Assembly (NCBI GenBank): GCA_029449235.1
Contig: JANATG010000014.1
Location: forward strand, 1,612,001 to 1,676,000
Direction of reading: 5' to 3'
DNA length: 64,000 nt
Source: Linnemannia schmuckeri
Lineage: Eukaryota > Mortierellomycota > Mortierellomycetes > Mortierellales > Mortierellaceae
The translations under genes were made by a program, and so were the position numbers. The stretch's first letter is position 1. Every line of letters begins with the position of its first letter. Positions 11,901-22,877 of this stretch are shown here, one piece after another. The notes below the pieces were generated by a model, which saw only the letters and a list, made by a program, of their open reading frames with translations, was not told the DNA's origin and searched no databases.

Positions 11901-12883
11901 AGGCAAGTAGCTCGAGCAAGGATTGCATCGACAGGGAACCTAAGATGTTGGTCACATCCTCTGGAGAAAGCAACAGATCAGTTGTCTTATGGGTACGTTG
12001 CTCTTTTGTGACCGAAGACAAGTTCCAGCAGTGAAAGAGGCAATCTTGGCGGAAACTGGGGGGCGACATGTGATGATGAGACTGACTCTTGGGTGCATCA
12101 TCGGCAGTAGTTTCCTGAGAAGGTTCGCTAATGGAACCGGTATTGGAGAAGGAGGACGATATATGGTCGAGGGAGGTCACGGGATACCAAGGAAGACTCC
12201 TGCACGAGCGCGGATCGTGACGATGAGGACGGGGCGGGACGGACTGAGACTTGAAGAGGTTTCGAAAGATTGTCGACACTTGGGTCGGAGTCGATGATGA
12301 ATCATGGACATTCAGGCTCGAGTTGGGCCTGTTGCGTGGGTCTTTTCGGAGGACATTGGTAAAAAAAAAATGAAAGTCAGTGATGGTCAGTTTGTTATTT
12401 CAACGACTTCAGTTACAACAAAGGCAGCCATGGCATATAATATATATGCGTGTTTTGCTTACCTCGACCACAGATCTCTGAACAAACAGCATCGACCCCC
12501 CAAATAAACTGCTCCCTCGTCAATAAAATCCCGCGCCCTCCTTCACCCTCAACAACATCAACAAATGGTTCCTGCAAGAGACAACTAGCACGCAGTGGTC
12601 GAGGGAGGGCTTGTCTCTTGTAAACATTCATAAAGTGAGGACACGGCAGGGGCGACTGCAATGACGTCCTCCTGCCAGGCACAGTCAGGGTTGGTGTTGT
12701 TGTGGCTGTGGTGTGTGCACACCTCATCTTTTCCAACCCTCTCTGTTGAGAGGTACCACCGGTGAAGAACTCCATGATATCATAAAAGCCCGCGGGTGGA
12801 GTCGAAAGACTGCGGTGGTGTTGACGAGACATGGAGGGTTTGCTGGCGGTGTTGTTGTTGTTGTCGTTGTGCGTACTTGTCAT
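8923..12883 (-). CDS. Large low-complexity protein, function unknown (1218 aa)
   Basis: Proposed exons are 12883-12463, 12278-11172 and 11051-8923. They sum to 3657 bases, an exact multiple of three. Both introns have GTAAGC donors, with acceptors ccaag and ttttttag. The start is an ATG at 12883-12881. The product is 1218 residues, mostly Ser/Pro/Thr-rich and probably disordered, with a His run of about eleven near residue 1115. A more ordered helical block lies in exon 2 (LSPEDVTNILGSLSMQSLLE ... DLVNLLPKLSRDLITKIVIA). The C-terminus is KVIDQWGAWRDAHASSK. I recognise no catalytic domain. Such proteins are often scaffolds or signalling adaptors, but nothing here proves it. The exon 1 to exon 2 junction is the weakest part of the model. 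Confidence 0.7.
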
Positions 12884-14759
12884 TCGGAAAGTGAAACAAA
12901 AATCGTAGATGCGGTGTTATGGGATAGACAGGAATTAGCGAAGAAAGATTGTTGTTGTTGATCGTACTTCGTTTGTGTGTGTGATAGTCGATTAGAAAGA
13001 GAGGATCAAGTGATGGACACAAGTGGAAACAATAAACCGCGATAGAAAAAAAATAGAAACGACCTTGATGGAAGGATGGGATAGCGAAGGACGTCCCAAG
13101 TCTGAAGAGGTAGAAAAAAGGTGAAAAGAGAGGGACACAAGGCTGACTATTTATTGTCTCCCGTCTGATTGACGGCATGCAAAATGAGGCGGACAAAAGC
13201 TCACTGGCTGTGATAATAACAGCGAGAGAGAAAAAAGAGGGTGGGGATTAAAAGGAGGTGGCGTGGTATACATGGTAAGGTTGTGCACAGGCTGCACAAA
13301 AGAAAATATTTTATGTGTATTCTGTCCACTCCTTTTGCTTGGATGAGCGTGTGCTAATCTTGCGTGTGCCATGTGGATCTGCCAGAATAAAGCATGGAGT
13401 AAAAATGAGGAAAGAACAAATGCATAGTAAGGGAGGGGCGAAGCTGAGGGGGCGGCCTCGCTGTCCCACAACACTAATAGGTATTGTTTGCACATTAATA
13501 GCAGAACAACAGCAACAACAAAAACAACAACAACCACGGTATATTAATATTAATAACATGCTCCCATTGTCTTTCTACCCTCGATTAATTTTTGGCCTCT
13601 GTGTTTTATCGTATGAAGGGAAGAGTGGATTTCTACTTACCATTGAGCACGGCACAAACAACTACAAAAAAGAGGCGAAAGGGTAGAGAAAAAAATCCAT
13701 GTGAGTCCTTCTCCTCACTTGTCGTTTTTTATATCAATTTACGTCTAATATCGAGTGAGGGTTGAGGGAGAGTGGAAAGAGCTGCTTCCGCCTTGAAACC
13801 TTCTATGTCTTGTCATGCTTACGAACAGTTCCCCATAACAAACCGTTGCCAAACAACTCAGCATGAATCACTTCAAGAACTATCACTCACATAGATAGGC
13901 ATGAAGGAGAAATGTGTCCTTGTTTACTTACTCCTCTCCAAATATTGAAAGTATATTTTAGTTTCTTTTTTTCTTTCTTTTTCTCATTTGTGTGGTATGT
14001 GGTGTGTGAGGGTAGATGTAATTATGAGCCCATGGAAACAATAGAAGGAACAATGACCTTCGTCACTGATACAGATAATTATTTGGATTAAGCGCTAGAG
14101 AAAGAGAGAGTGGGGAGGAAGACGGACAGGGGAGAATGAGAACATCCAAGTATGGAAGTATGGGGCAATGAGGAAGTGTAATGGGGCAATGACAGTGAAT
14201 CTTACTATTATTCCACTAGGGAAAAAGAAGAGTGTCTACTGCACTGCGATGAAGAACAGTCCTCGTTTTTGCCTCTGGTCTCAAAAAGTGAATTAGTCTT
14301 ATTCAGCAAATTATGCCGTACCATCGACATGGGGCTATGGAGAAGTATGTTCTTCGCCGAGAAAAAAAAAAGAAAAAGGAAAAGGAGAAAAAGGGGAGAA
14401 CCCTACAAATGCACACCTTATGAAAATTAGTTTCGTGTTATAGCCTTGGGGACAGTGGAAAGTGTTTAAATCTAAAACTGATAATAGATCACAAAAGACA
14501 AGGAAGAAGGAACAGACGGTATTTTTTGAAAACAAAAAAAGGAGGTTGAAGTGGAGAGCTCCCCTGTCAAATAATAGCATGTCATCGTCATTTTCTTCCT
14601 GCGTACCTGAATCTTACTGCTCCAGATGTGTGTGTTTTTCTCATCTCACCTCGTCCTCCCGCATTTATGGCCAATGTTATATGTGGACTTATCGTACTTT
14701 CTACCTGATCGCGAAAATAAAATTACAATCACCTCTCTTGACGAAACAAAAAATTGGTG
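12884..14759. other. Spacer without recognised gene
   Basis: Contains the upstream region of the 1218-residue protein and AT-rich DNA with short frames only. Nothing recognisable was found. Confidence 0.45.
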
Positions 14760-15175
14760 GTGATCAACCAGCGGCAACGAGGTCACCATGGAAATGTCGT
14801 ACAGTCAGAGGGCAATGAGATACACCAAGCCACCTGAGAGTAAACTGCAGCTGCGCGTTCAAGCTCATTTGCTTTTGGTGTACACACTGAGAGCAAATAA
14901 ATGAGACTAGAAAACACAAAAAACAGGTAACGAAAGGATCTCCAGGGCTCAGAAGATAATTCGCAAGAACAGATTATAGTCTTGCTCATGATCTGCCTGA
15001 GAATTGTCTTTACTTTAGCGCAATCATCCTTGTCAAGAGACTTTTCCAAACCCTTGGCATTGATGAAAGATAAGTTGGTAAGCTCTCTGGTTTCATCGAC
15101 CGAGGTGCCGAGATGGCATGTACTCGTTCCATCACCGTCTAGGTGCTATTATTGTCTCCTTAATCAAGGTCGCCA
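14760..15175 (-). pseudogene. Coding-like fragment, unknown family
   Basis: The minus strand starts at an ATG near 15172 (MATLIKETIIAP). After an apparent one-base frame change it continues as a fluent protein-like block (HLGTSVDETRELTNLSFINA, then GLEKSLDKDDCAKVKTILRQ). A second block (CTPKANELERAAAVYSQVAW) follows a pyrimidine-rich tract ending in cag. Balanced composition sets this apart from the low-complexity surroundings, but no complete model closes. It may be a decayed gene. Confidence 0.22.
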
Positions 15176-15345
15176 TTTTTAGCCGTTTTGAGGGAATGCG
15201 CTTTACTTGAATATCGACGTCAAAAGTTATAATCCCTTCTGTCTTCTGTCTTTCTTCTACGCCTTTTCTAACTCTCTTTTCTCTTTTGATGACCGCCATC
15301 TTCGTCTGTAAAAATACTGAGCTTTCTTTTTCTTTCTTTCTTTCT

Positions 15346-15379
<34 letters not shown>

Positions 15380-15503
15380 AGGAATAAAAGAGAGAGAGAG
15401 AAGTGTCGAAGGGTGAAATGGTTTGTTTATAGAAATAAAATACTCGCTATTGAGCTTTCCTTTGGGGTGTCCTCGATTATTCAATATGATAATAGTACTT
15501 TCT

Positions 15504-15722
15504 TCAAAAATACGTGTCGAAAGAGGGCGCTAGAGAAGAGAGAACAATAGCGAACGCATTTTTTTTGTGAGTCCGCGCAAGTAGGACATATTCCACGCGT
15601 GCCTTGAGTTGTCGAAGGCTGAGTTCCAAATACGCCAGAGCGTTTCGCATTTCGTCAAACTGAGAGGATTTGGCCACCTTTCTTCTTTTTTTGTGCGTCT
15701 TCGTCCTTTTCTCAGTGTTCAT
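15504..15722 (-). CDS. Possible small coiled-coil protein (72 aa)
   Basis: ATG-initiated open frame with a basic N-terminus (THKKRRK) followed by an amphipathic helix (FDEMRNALAYLELSLRQLKA). No family is recognised and no flanking exon was found. It could be chance. Confidence 0.22.
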   Translation of the reverse strand: MNTEKRTKTHKKRRKVAKSSQFDEMRNALAYLELSLRQLKARVEYVLLARTHKKNAFAIVLSSLAPSFDTYF

Positions 15723-16330
15723 TTACCCTTCACCCCTCCACAGTCATGTTTCTCATGAGGCACTCCATCATCTATAGCATGGTCACTTTGTTAGTCTTCT
15801 GTAGCCCTAATATCCACGCAAAAAAAAAAAAAAAAAAAAAAAACCAGCGCCAATGATAAATTCTGACAGGGCTCAAGTAAAAAGATCAAACACAGGCGGC
15901 TGTAAGATTCCTATGCGACAGCCCACTGTCAACAAGCACTTTCAAATTCGCCTCCAGTTGCCACCAACCAAGAACAGTTTTGCATGCAAGAACAAACTGC
16001 AGCTAAAAAGAAAGGGTTTTAGGTTCCTGCCATGCCCATCGGTTCATACCTCCAAGCTCAAGGAGGCCAATGTCAACGACAAATGAGATGCGGTTTGGTT
16101 TTTGCCACCGTCAGCAAACATGATCATATTCCCCTTAGTGGCTGCGCGCCTTCTACTGTGTATATATTTCGAGGTTTGTTTCATTTTTTTCTTCCTTTCT
16201 TCTTCGTCACTGACTTCTTCACATTCACACTTCCCTTCATCAAATACAATATCTTATAGCAGCCTCCTCTTCTTCCCTCTCTTCCTCTCTTTCTCTTTCA
16301 TCCTTTTCTTTAATTTCCAAACCCAAAAAA

Positions 16331-18247
16331 ATGACATCCACATCTATCCGTCTCTTCGAGATCCCAGAATTGACCTATCTCGTCGTATCATATCTCGCCC
16401 CAAGAAACATTGCAAATCTTATGCAAACAAGTCGACATTTGCACGCGATTATGGAACCATTTTTCTACCGCGACCTGGTAACAGTTCATCATGCCTGGAA
16501 AATCGGCCTGTGGCAGTCGCCGGACGGTCTGAAGGCACTGGCAAGGAATTTTCACCATACCCAAACTTGGAAGACCGATCTTTATTACCTCGTCCATCTC
16601 TTTCACGCCATTAGACCCGCAATTGCATCAGTTACACCCATACCCTTGCCCAAGAAACAGGAACAAGAGCTCCTGCAACTGCAGGAAAAGGAGCAGGAGG
16701 GGAAGGATTCCTCGATCTCCATTACACAATCACTATCAGCATCATCATCACCAACGGCGACCATTCTCTCAACAACAAAGACGACAGCAACAACAGCAAC
16801 GCCGCAGCTCTCCTCATCGAGGAATATGAATACGCACCTCCCTGTTTCCTTGTCACCAATCGCCCACATCACCAAGTTGGATATCAGTCTCGTGTCATCT
16901 GTGGACAAGATGCGGTCCTGTTCAGACTTTGACGTCTGGAGCCGATATTCCATGATCGACTACCTCGGCGCAACCTTGAGGCGCACTCCACAGCTTCGCG
17001 AATTGCGCCTGCATCAGCTTTCCATAAAAGATGCCAAGAGCGCAAGAACCTTTGTTTTAGCTCTGCGGAAGTTGACCAGCCTGACGCATCTTCAGGTTTC
17101 CTTGGGCCAATCGAGAGTACATTCTCAAGTCGAATCCTTGCTTGTCTTCAGCTGTCCTCCATCGATCAAGAGTCTGGATATTTGTAGCGATGGACAGCTG
17201 CCTAAACCTGCGACAGGTGATCAGGACGAGACCCTAATTACAGTTACCATCATCAAGGAGATTGCCATTATTAATGATAAGGTCCAAGCCCGAGGAGCGA
17301 CAATACCATTAATCCGTCTTCGAGACCTCCGTCTTTGGAACGCGCCGAAGACGACGACGACGGCAACGATTGAGGAGCTCTATGTCAACTTTGGGCGCTG
17401 TCCTAATGTCGAGAGCCTTCGCCTGAAATTACAAGTCGTCCCCGACAACCTCGATGGCACCAGGATTGCCAAGATGTGTCCCAAGATCCGCAATCTCTTA
17501 TATCGTTGCACTGCAGCTAAGCACATCAGCGAGGAATGGCCTTACAAGTTGTTACTCGCGTTGCCGGAGCATCAGTTGGAAATGTTGAGCCACTATGGAG
17601 TCGACACAGGTCTCGATGGCGATTTGGTTGGACGGGCATTGGTACGACACTGTTGCAGTCTTCGGGACATCTTTATTCAGAACCGAATCCCTAGTAAGAC
17701 AGTCGGAATGATCTTGCAGCACTGCGAGGCGCTAGAGGTCTTGAACACCCGATATTCACCTATGGATCTGGAGGATGCCATTGCTGCAGCGTGGGCCAGT
17801 TCCAGAATTACGGACCTATCTATCGACATCAACACGGGAATCAACCGCAAGCCCTTCTACCTGCACCCACCACCATCACATCGGTCCACTAATGAGAAGA
17901 AACTCTTTGACCGCCTCGAAATCCTCTACCGTCAGATCGGAAAACAAACCAGCCTGCGATCCCTTCATCTTACTGCACTACATGATAGCACGCGGAAGAC
18001 CGAAAAGTACATCCAACCGTTCCCAGGGTTGCTGCGACTCAGTGACAAGACAGAAAACGGGATCGTACCGGGGTATTTGGAGCTGTTGAGCGGGTTGAAG
18101 AGGTTGAAAGAGATTCAAGGGTCGGTTGCTCCAGAGACGGCGGATCACAAGTTGGCGGAAGATGCTGCCGAGGTGGATTGGATTTTGAAGCACTGGCCTG
18201 AATTCCGGATTGGGGATTTTTTTCCCCGACACAGGCTGCCCGTGTGA
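16331..18247 (+). CDS. F-box and leucine-rich-repeat protein
   Basis: Single-exon gene of 638 residues, with the ATG in an A-rich context (cccaaaaaaATGAC). Residues about 8-50 fit an F-box (LFEIPELTYLVVSYLAPRNI, then LMQTSRHLHAIMEPFFYRDL). The rest is leucine-rich with irregular LRR-like stretches (LRELRLHQLSI, LTHLQVSL, LRDLRLW, VESLRLKL, LRDIFIQN). A Gln/Ser/Thr-rich insert lies at about 110-170. Family knowledge: F-box proteins bridge SKP1-CUL1 ubiquitin ligases to substrates through the repeats. The substrate cannot be predicted. Genes of this layout are numerous in mortierellomycetes, so it may belong to an expanded family. A TATA-like tatatat lies near 16160. Confidence 0.85.
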   Translation: MTSTSIRLFEIPELTYLVVSYLAPRNIANLMQTSRHLHAIMEPFFYRDLVTVHHAWKIGLWQSPDGLKALARNFHHTQTWKTDLYYLVHLFHAIRPAIASVTPIPLPKKQEQELLQLQEKEQEGKDSSISITQSLSASSSPTATILSTTKTTATTATPQLSSSRNMNTHLPVSLSPIAHITKLDISLVSSVDKMRSCSDFDVWSRYSMIDYLGATLRRTPQLRELRLHQLSIKDAKSARTFVLALRKLTSLTHLQVSLGQSRVHSQVESLLVFSCPPSIKSLDICSDGQLPKPATGDQDETLITVTIIKEIAIINDKVQARGATIPLIRLRDLRLWNAPKTTTTATIEELYVNFGRCPNVESLRLKLQVVPDNLDGTRIAKMCPKIRNLLYRCTAAKHISEEWPYKLLLALPEHQLEMLSHYGVDTGLDGDLVGRALVRHCCSLRDIFIQNRIPSKTVGMILQHCEALEVLNTRYSPMDLEDAIAAAWASSRITDLSIDINTGINRKPFYLHPPPSHRSTNEKKLFDRLEILYRQIGKQTSLRSLHLTALHDSTRKTEKYIQPFPGLLRLSDKTENGIVPGYLELLSGLKRLKEIQGSVAPETADHKLAEDAAEVDWILKHWPEFRIGDFFPRHRLPV

Positions 18248-18295
18248 TATTTTTATCGGCGGTGGTAGTGCCCTAGTAACAATGGGAACACTTTT

Positions 18296-18326
<31 letters not shown>

Positions 18327-19178
18327 GTCTTCCCGATATTTCTTTGGCTCGCCTTTGGCGCCGCGAGAAAAAAAAAAGGAACGGTCAAGAGACAATGGGT
18401 ACCGTTTTTTGAATAAAAAATATGCGCTTTTGTTTGTACTTTCATCTCTAGAAATGACTTTCCTATTTTTTTTTTTTTTCCTCTCAATTTTTTCTTTACC
18501 GTGATCAACGGATTAGCGAGACTTACATTGCGTTGAGAAGAGAGTCGTTTACTCAGCTCGTCGCTCGGCCAACTCGTCGCTCTAAAGAAAATAAAAAAAT
18601 TATGCAGGGGGCTGTCACGTTTCCTTCTCTTTGGCGTTCTTTGGCTGTGGTTTTCTTTTTTTTTTTTTTTTTTTTTTGCACTCTTACTTTTCGACATCGT
18701 GTGCCATGTTTTTTCGTCTTTCGGGGGTGAGAAAGAGGGCCAATCGGAAGAACCTTGCTTTCTCATGCCATATAACCCTTTTTGTTTTTTTTTCTACACA
18801 CACACTCTTTTTTTTTTTCTTCCTTGGTAGAACCTTCTTTATTGCTCACTTTCTTCCTTACTCCCTCCCCTCGCCACGATTGGGAAAAGAACACAAACAG
18901 GAATAAAAAAAAAATTGAGAGTTCACTCGAAAGCTACAACAATCTACCTCCTTTCCAAGGTGTTGCCGCCGCGACGTTGTTGAACTCCAAACATACACAA
19001 GAAATAAAAACGAAGGGCGACGAGTGATTCTTCACCAAGACATTTTGACTTCTCCATTGCGGCTACGTTGATAAGTCTACCACATCATCAGCAAACTACA
19101 AAAAAAAGGAATATCAAGCTCCTTATTCACTCCTTCTTCAAAATATCAAACAAAATAGCCATAACTTTCACACAAATC
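18248..19178. other. T-rich spacer
   Basis: Holds T runs at 18298-18326, 18467-18480 and 18656-18677, and CT-rich DNA before the next gene. The open frames here are low complexity. Confidence 0.5.
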
Positions 19179-19640
19179 ATGACCACTGAAATCTCTTCCA
19201 CCTCCGCCACCTCAAAAGAAATCCCACTACAACAATCCACCAACCCAATCGCCACCTCAAGGAACATAACTGTGATAGTCATTGCACAATACGGCACCGA
19301 TCTCAGAAACTCATCCGTCTTAGGTAATACCCTCTCTGAAGGCAACGCTACCATCCACCAGCAACGTCCAACCACCTTCGCCACACCCGAGCAATTTGGC
19401 CTCGGCGTTGACGCGCAAGATTTTGTCCCACCTTCTGCATACTTTCCGGAACAAGAGGACATGCAGAAAGTACTGAAAGACGACCACCTCATTCTCACAA
19501 TAGACTCTTCCTCTCAAGCACCCGACATCGACAGCACTCCCACTGCTACAGCTGTAGGTGCAACTGCACTCATGAAAGAAATGGAATGCCACGGCCTCCA
19601 AATCGGCAAACACATATGTATCGGCGTCGCCACCTTCTAA
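19179..19640 (+). CDS. Small hypothetical protein (153 aa)
   Basis: ATG at 19179 in a CA-rich leader (cacaaatcATGAC) and a stop at 19640, with no intron. Codon use favours C-ending codons, unlike the flanking T-rich DNA, which supports real coding. The N-terminus is Ser/Thr-rich (MTTEISSTSATSKEIPLQQS). A hydrophobic strand NITVIVIAQYG follows, then an acidic middle, and the C-terminus is HGLQIGKHICIGVATF. No signal peptide, membrane segment or known motif was recognised. Confidence 0.5.
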   Translation: MTTEISSTSATSKEIPLQQSTNPIATSRNITVIVIAQYGTDLRNSSVLGNTLSEGNATIHQQRPTTFATPEQFGLGVDAQDFVPPSAYFPEQEDMQKVLKDDHLILTIDSSSQAPDIDSTPTATAVGATALMKEMECHGLQIGKHICIGVATF

Positions 19641-20240
19641 GTGTCCTCTTCTGTCTCTACCCTTTCTTCCCGTTCTTGAAAAATAAAAATCCAAATCGCT
19701 TGTCGTCATTTTCAACCGTTTTAAAACGGGCGGTGATTCATTCGAATAAAAAAGGGGGGTGAGGAAGAGAGCTGAGAGCCCGTCGACAAGGGCAGGGCAT
19801 GTCCTTTACCTTCGCCACGAAATGTCTCCCATTGTTCTACCAGCTCAATGCCGGCGACGAAAGAAAATCCAAAAGCATTTGCACACGATCAACGCCCACT
19901 TTTTTTTTTTTTTTTTTTTTTTTTTTGAAATACTGATATTTTTTTCGCTTGTTTATGAAAAATATGTTTTGAGGGTGATGATGGGGTGAACTCTATCATG
20001 GGGCGTGTCGTGTTTGTTGTTCTGGCGGAAGATGTGATGGCGGTGTGTCTGAGTGTATGTAGATCCTATGCTGGCGCAGTTGAGGGTAAGGTTATGGTGG
20101 ATGTGAAAAAAAGGTGATTGCTGAAAGGAAAAAAATATAGAAAAGATGCAGTCCTGTCCAGCATAACTCCAGAAACTGCTGGTCTTGCCTGCTCCCCTTC
20201 TCTCTCAGTCTTCTAAATAAAATATGTGTTGATCCACGCT
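19641..20240. other. Convergent 3' spacer
   Basis: Lies between the small hypothetical gene and the 3' end of TOM40. It holds a T26 run at about 19901-19926 and nothing else recognisable. Confidence 0.5.
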
Positions 20241-22410
20241 TTAGACCTCCCACATCATACCAACACCGAATCTGCTCTGACCCTATTTCACCAATAGAAA
20301 AGAAAGCTGTCAACAATAATTCCAAACACAACCACAAAGGACAGCCTTATCACAAAAACAAGGTCAATCACAAGGAAATAGGATTTCAAAATACCTTGCC
20401 GTGGTCCATCTCTCCGCTGACGAGGAAGGAGAAACCAGGGACGATCTTCTCCTCGAGGACGGCAGAGACCTTTCCGGTGGTATCAACCTGACCTCTGAAG
20501 GTCGATCTTCTAAACTCAAACTTGCCTCCGACAGTGGCAACAGCCTCACGACGACCACCAGCCGTCAACAGCTGGATCTCTGTGCCGAAATCAACCTTCT
20601 CAGAGTAGCGCAAGTAGTAGGCAGCCGAGAAGGCGCCGAATCCTTGCCACTGAGCCGTTGCAATATAGTCCCGTCCAGTATATTTGGCAACATATGACAT
20701 GGTCGTCTCCTGCTGACCAGGTGTGGGGCGCTGGTAGACAGCCTCGGCTCCCAAAGCCAAGTGCTGGGACACAGACTGCAAGTAGGATCCAATGAAGATT
20801 CCGGTACCATCAACAACCGAGGGGTTGACTCCCTTCAAGTTAACGTTAAAGTCCCGGCCGTTGTAATCCTGCTCCATCTGCAGCATCGAGTGTCCAGGGG
20901 TGTTTGAGAACTAATATTCGGACATTGCAGGGATAGGGGATAATTAGTTTTCTGATTCCCACCTTTACTTCCATTTGACCATATGGAAAATAAAAATCAC
21001 ATAATTTCCCACGCGTTGTTATTACCTGTGCTTGAACCTTGGAGACGTTGGTGTTGCTCCAGGCGTAGTTGGCTCTTGCCTGAACGTTACCATCGGTATC
21101 CAAGTTTCCGGACAAGAACGACTATTACGTCATAGTGAAAAATGTGGAAAAAAATGACGATTTTGGATTAGAACAAAGGCTAACTTTCAAACCTCCGTCT
21201 ACTTCCTTTAATTGCTCTGCAACCTGAGAAACAAGAACAAGAGGGACAAAGTACCTGCTGGCCGATGAAGGCAGTGCCAAAGTTGTAGCTAGAGGGGGAG
21301 GCGGCAGCACCCATGGCGAAGGAGTGGGTGACCTGGAAGTTGGGGGTCAAGACCTTGGTAATATCACAGCGAGCTCCATCAAAGACATGGTTGGTCAAGA
21401 AGGTGTCTATGATCCATTATAATAAAGAGTAATAAGAGTTAGGTCGACGTTTTGTACGAACGGTATGTGGTGAGAGTGAGACAGCGGGGCGGGGGAAATA
21501 GGATGAACGAAGAAAATGAAGTATATGTTGATCGAGAAGACGGGCGATTGTGCGTTGCGAAATATGGTCTGGTACGATTGTTGACGTGAGGGTGTTTATT
21601 GCCCAGACAATAGCAAATCGGGTGCAGAAGGGTAATCAATGGGGTCTGTGCTGTATCGTGTGTGCGTCAGTATTGAAAAACAAAGTCGTCGTCCAATGTT
21701 GTAAAGTCGGTTCTAGGCTGGTTGTTTGTTCGCACTTTTGCTAAGACCAGGTTCTTTGCCTGCTTGGTCATCCTGTTGCTGACGTTTTTCACTTCCAAGC
21801 GCTGATCAGTGTTGTCAAAAGTTCTATTGATGGGTCCTTGTAAAACTGATCCAGTGATCTTCTCGATCGCACGCTTTGACTATTCTCTTCCGTGGTTCTC
21901 CATGCACACACCCACATACGCCAAAAAAAAGAATAGAGAAAATAAAGCTCTCGGTGCACTCCCTGTCCTTCCGCTGCTGTCCGGTAGGAGCGTTTAATCC
22001 TTTTCTTCCTTGAGGTCCGTTCCTGAAAAAAAGTGTGTAATCGCCCTTTCATAGCTCTTTATGTTGACAAGCGAGCTGCACGATTCGCCCTCCTCAAGGT
22101 GAGCGAATCTCCCGCCTAGCGCTGTGGCTGTTGTTGGACAAAAAAAAAGGAGCGAGTTTGGGTGTTGAAGGGTGTTGTTGCTGTAGCTGCTAACCACAGA
22201 GTCGTCCTTACGCTTGACTTCACGGTTGACGCCCTCGTATGTTCCGGGGTTGGGGAGGTTGAGACTGTCACGGAAGGAGTTGACCTTCTGGAAGGCACCC
22301 TTGACCTGGTCGACGAGACCGGCAGGAGCAGCGGGCTCGGTGGCAACGGGGGCAGTCGACATGTTGGGGATAGGGTTGAATCCCAAGGGAGTCTTCAAAG
22401 GAGCAGCCAT
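20241..22410 (-). CDS. TOM40: Mitochondrial import channel TOM40
   Basis: Five exons: 22410-22212, 21406-21255, 21121-21026, 20910-20395 and 20282-20241. They total 1005 bases, all phases close, and the product is 334 residues. Recognisable blocks are NPGTYEGVNREVK, TFLTNHVFDGARCDITKVLT, SFAMGAAASPSSYNFGTAFI, FLSGNLDTDGNVQARANYAW and the C-terminal strand SRFGVGMMWEV. Family role: 19-stranded beta-barrel pore of the outer-membrane TOM complex through which nearly all mitochondrial precursors pass. Beta-barrels lack hydrophobic helices, and none are seen. Intron 1 is 805 bp and the other introns are 112-133 bp. The transposon begins only 357 bp upstream of the ATG, so it may sit in the promoter. 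Confidence 0.95.
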
Positions 22411-22766
22411 TTGGGGTAGGATGTGATTAAAAGGAAGGAGAGAGGAAGAAGAAGGGTGAATGAAAAAGAAGAGGAAAGGGGGGGATTTAAAAAAAAGCGA
22501 TTCTTCTCAACGGACAAGACGGGGAAAAAGGAATGGAAGGCGATCGTCTTTTATGACCCACGGCAATATTTCCGTATAGGGGACTTGGGGTGCTGGAGTG
22601 GGTGTTGTGTGTGAAGGGTGTGTGTGCGTCAAGTAGAATCAGTCGGGGGTTGGCTTGCTTACACAGGGCTAGCACACGATTTATGATCCGGACTGTCTTT
22701 TTTGCAACTGCCCGGAAAACACGTTGGAAATAACGTTCTTCAAATTCGAAGGAGGCCAAGGCTGGG
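22411..22766. other. Spacer between TOM40 and the transposon
   Basis: The presumed TOM40 promoter. I see no clear TATA box. It is purine-rich near the ATG. Confidence 0.45.
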
Positions 22767-22786
22767 GGACAATGGGCGCCATAATT
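22767..22786 (+). repeat. Left terminal inverted repeat of the transposon
   Basis: Reads ggacaatgggcgccataatt. Its reverse complement occurs at 27878-27897 with one mismatch (C versus T at position 14). Confidence 0.75.
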
Positions 22787-22877
22787 ACGTCACCGAAACG
22801 ACTCATTATAGCATCCACTGCCCCCCTTCCTGCACTAATGCATGTGTACGAACATGCTAAACTAAAACTACTGTAGT

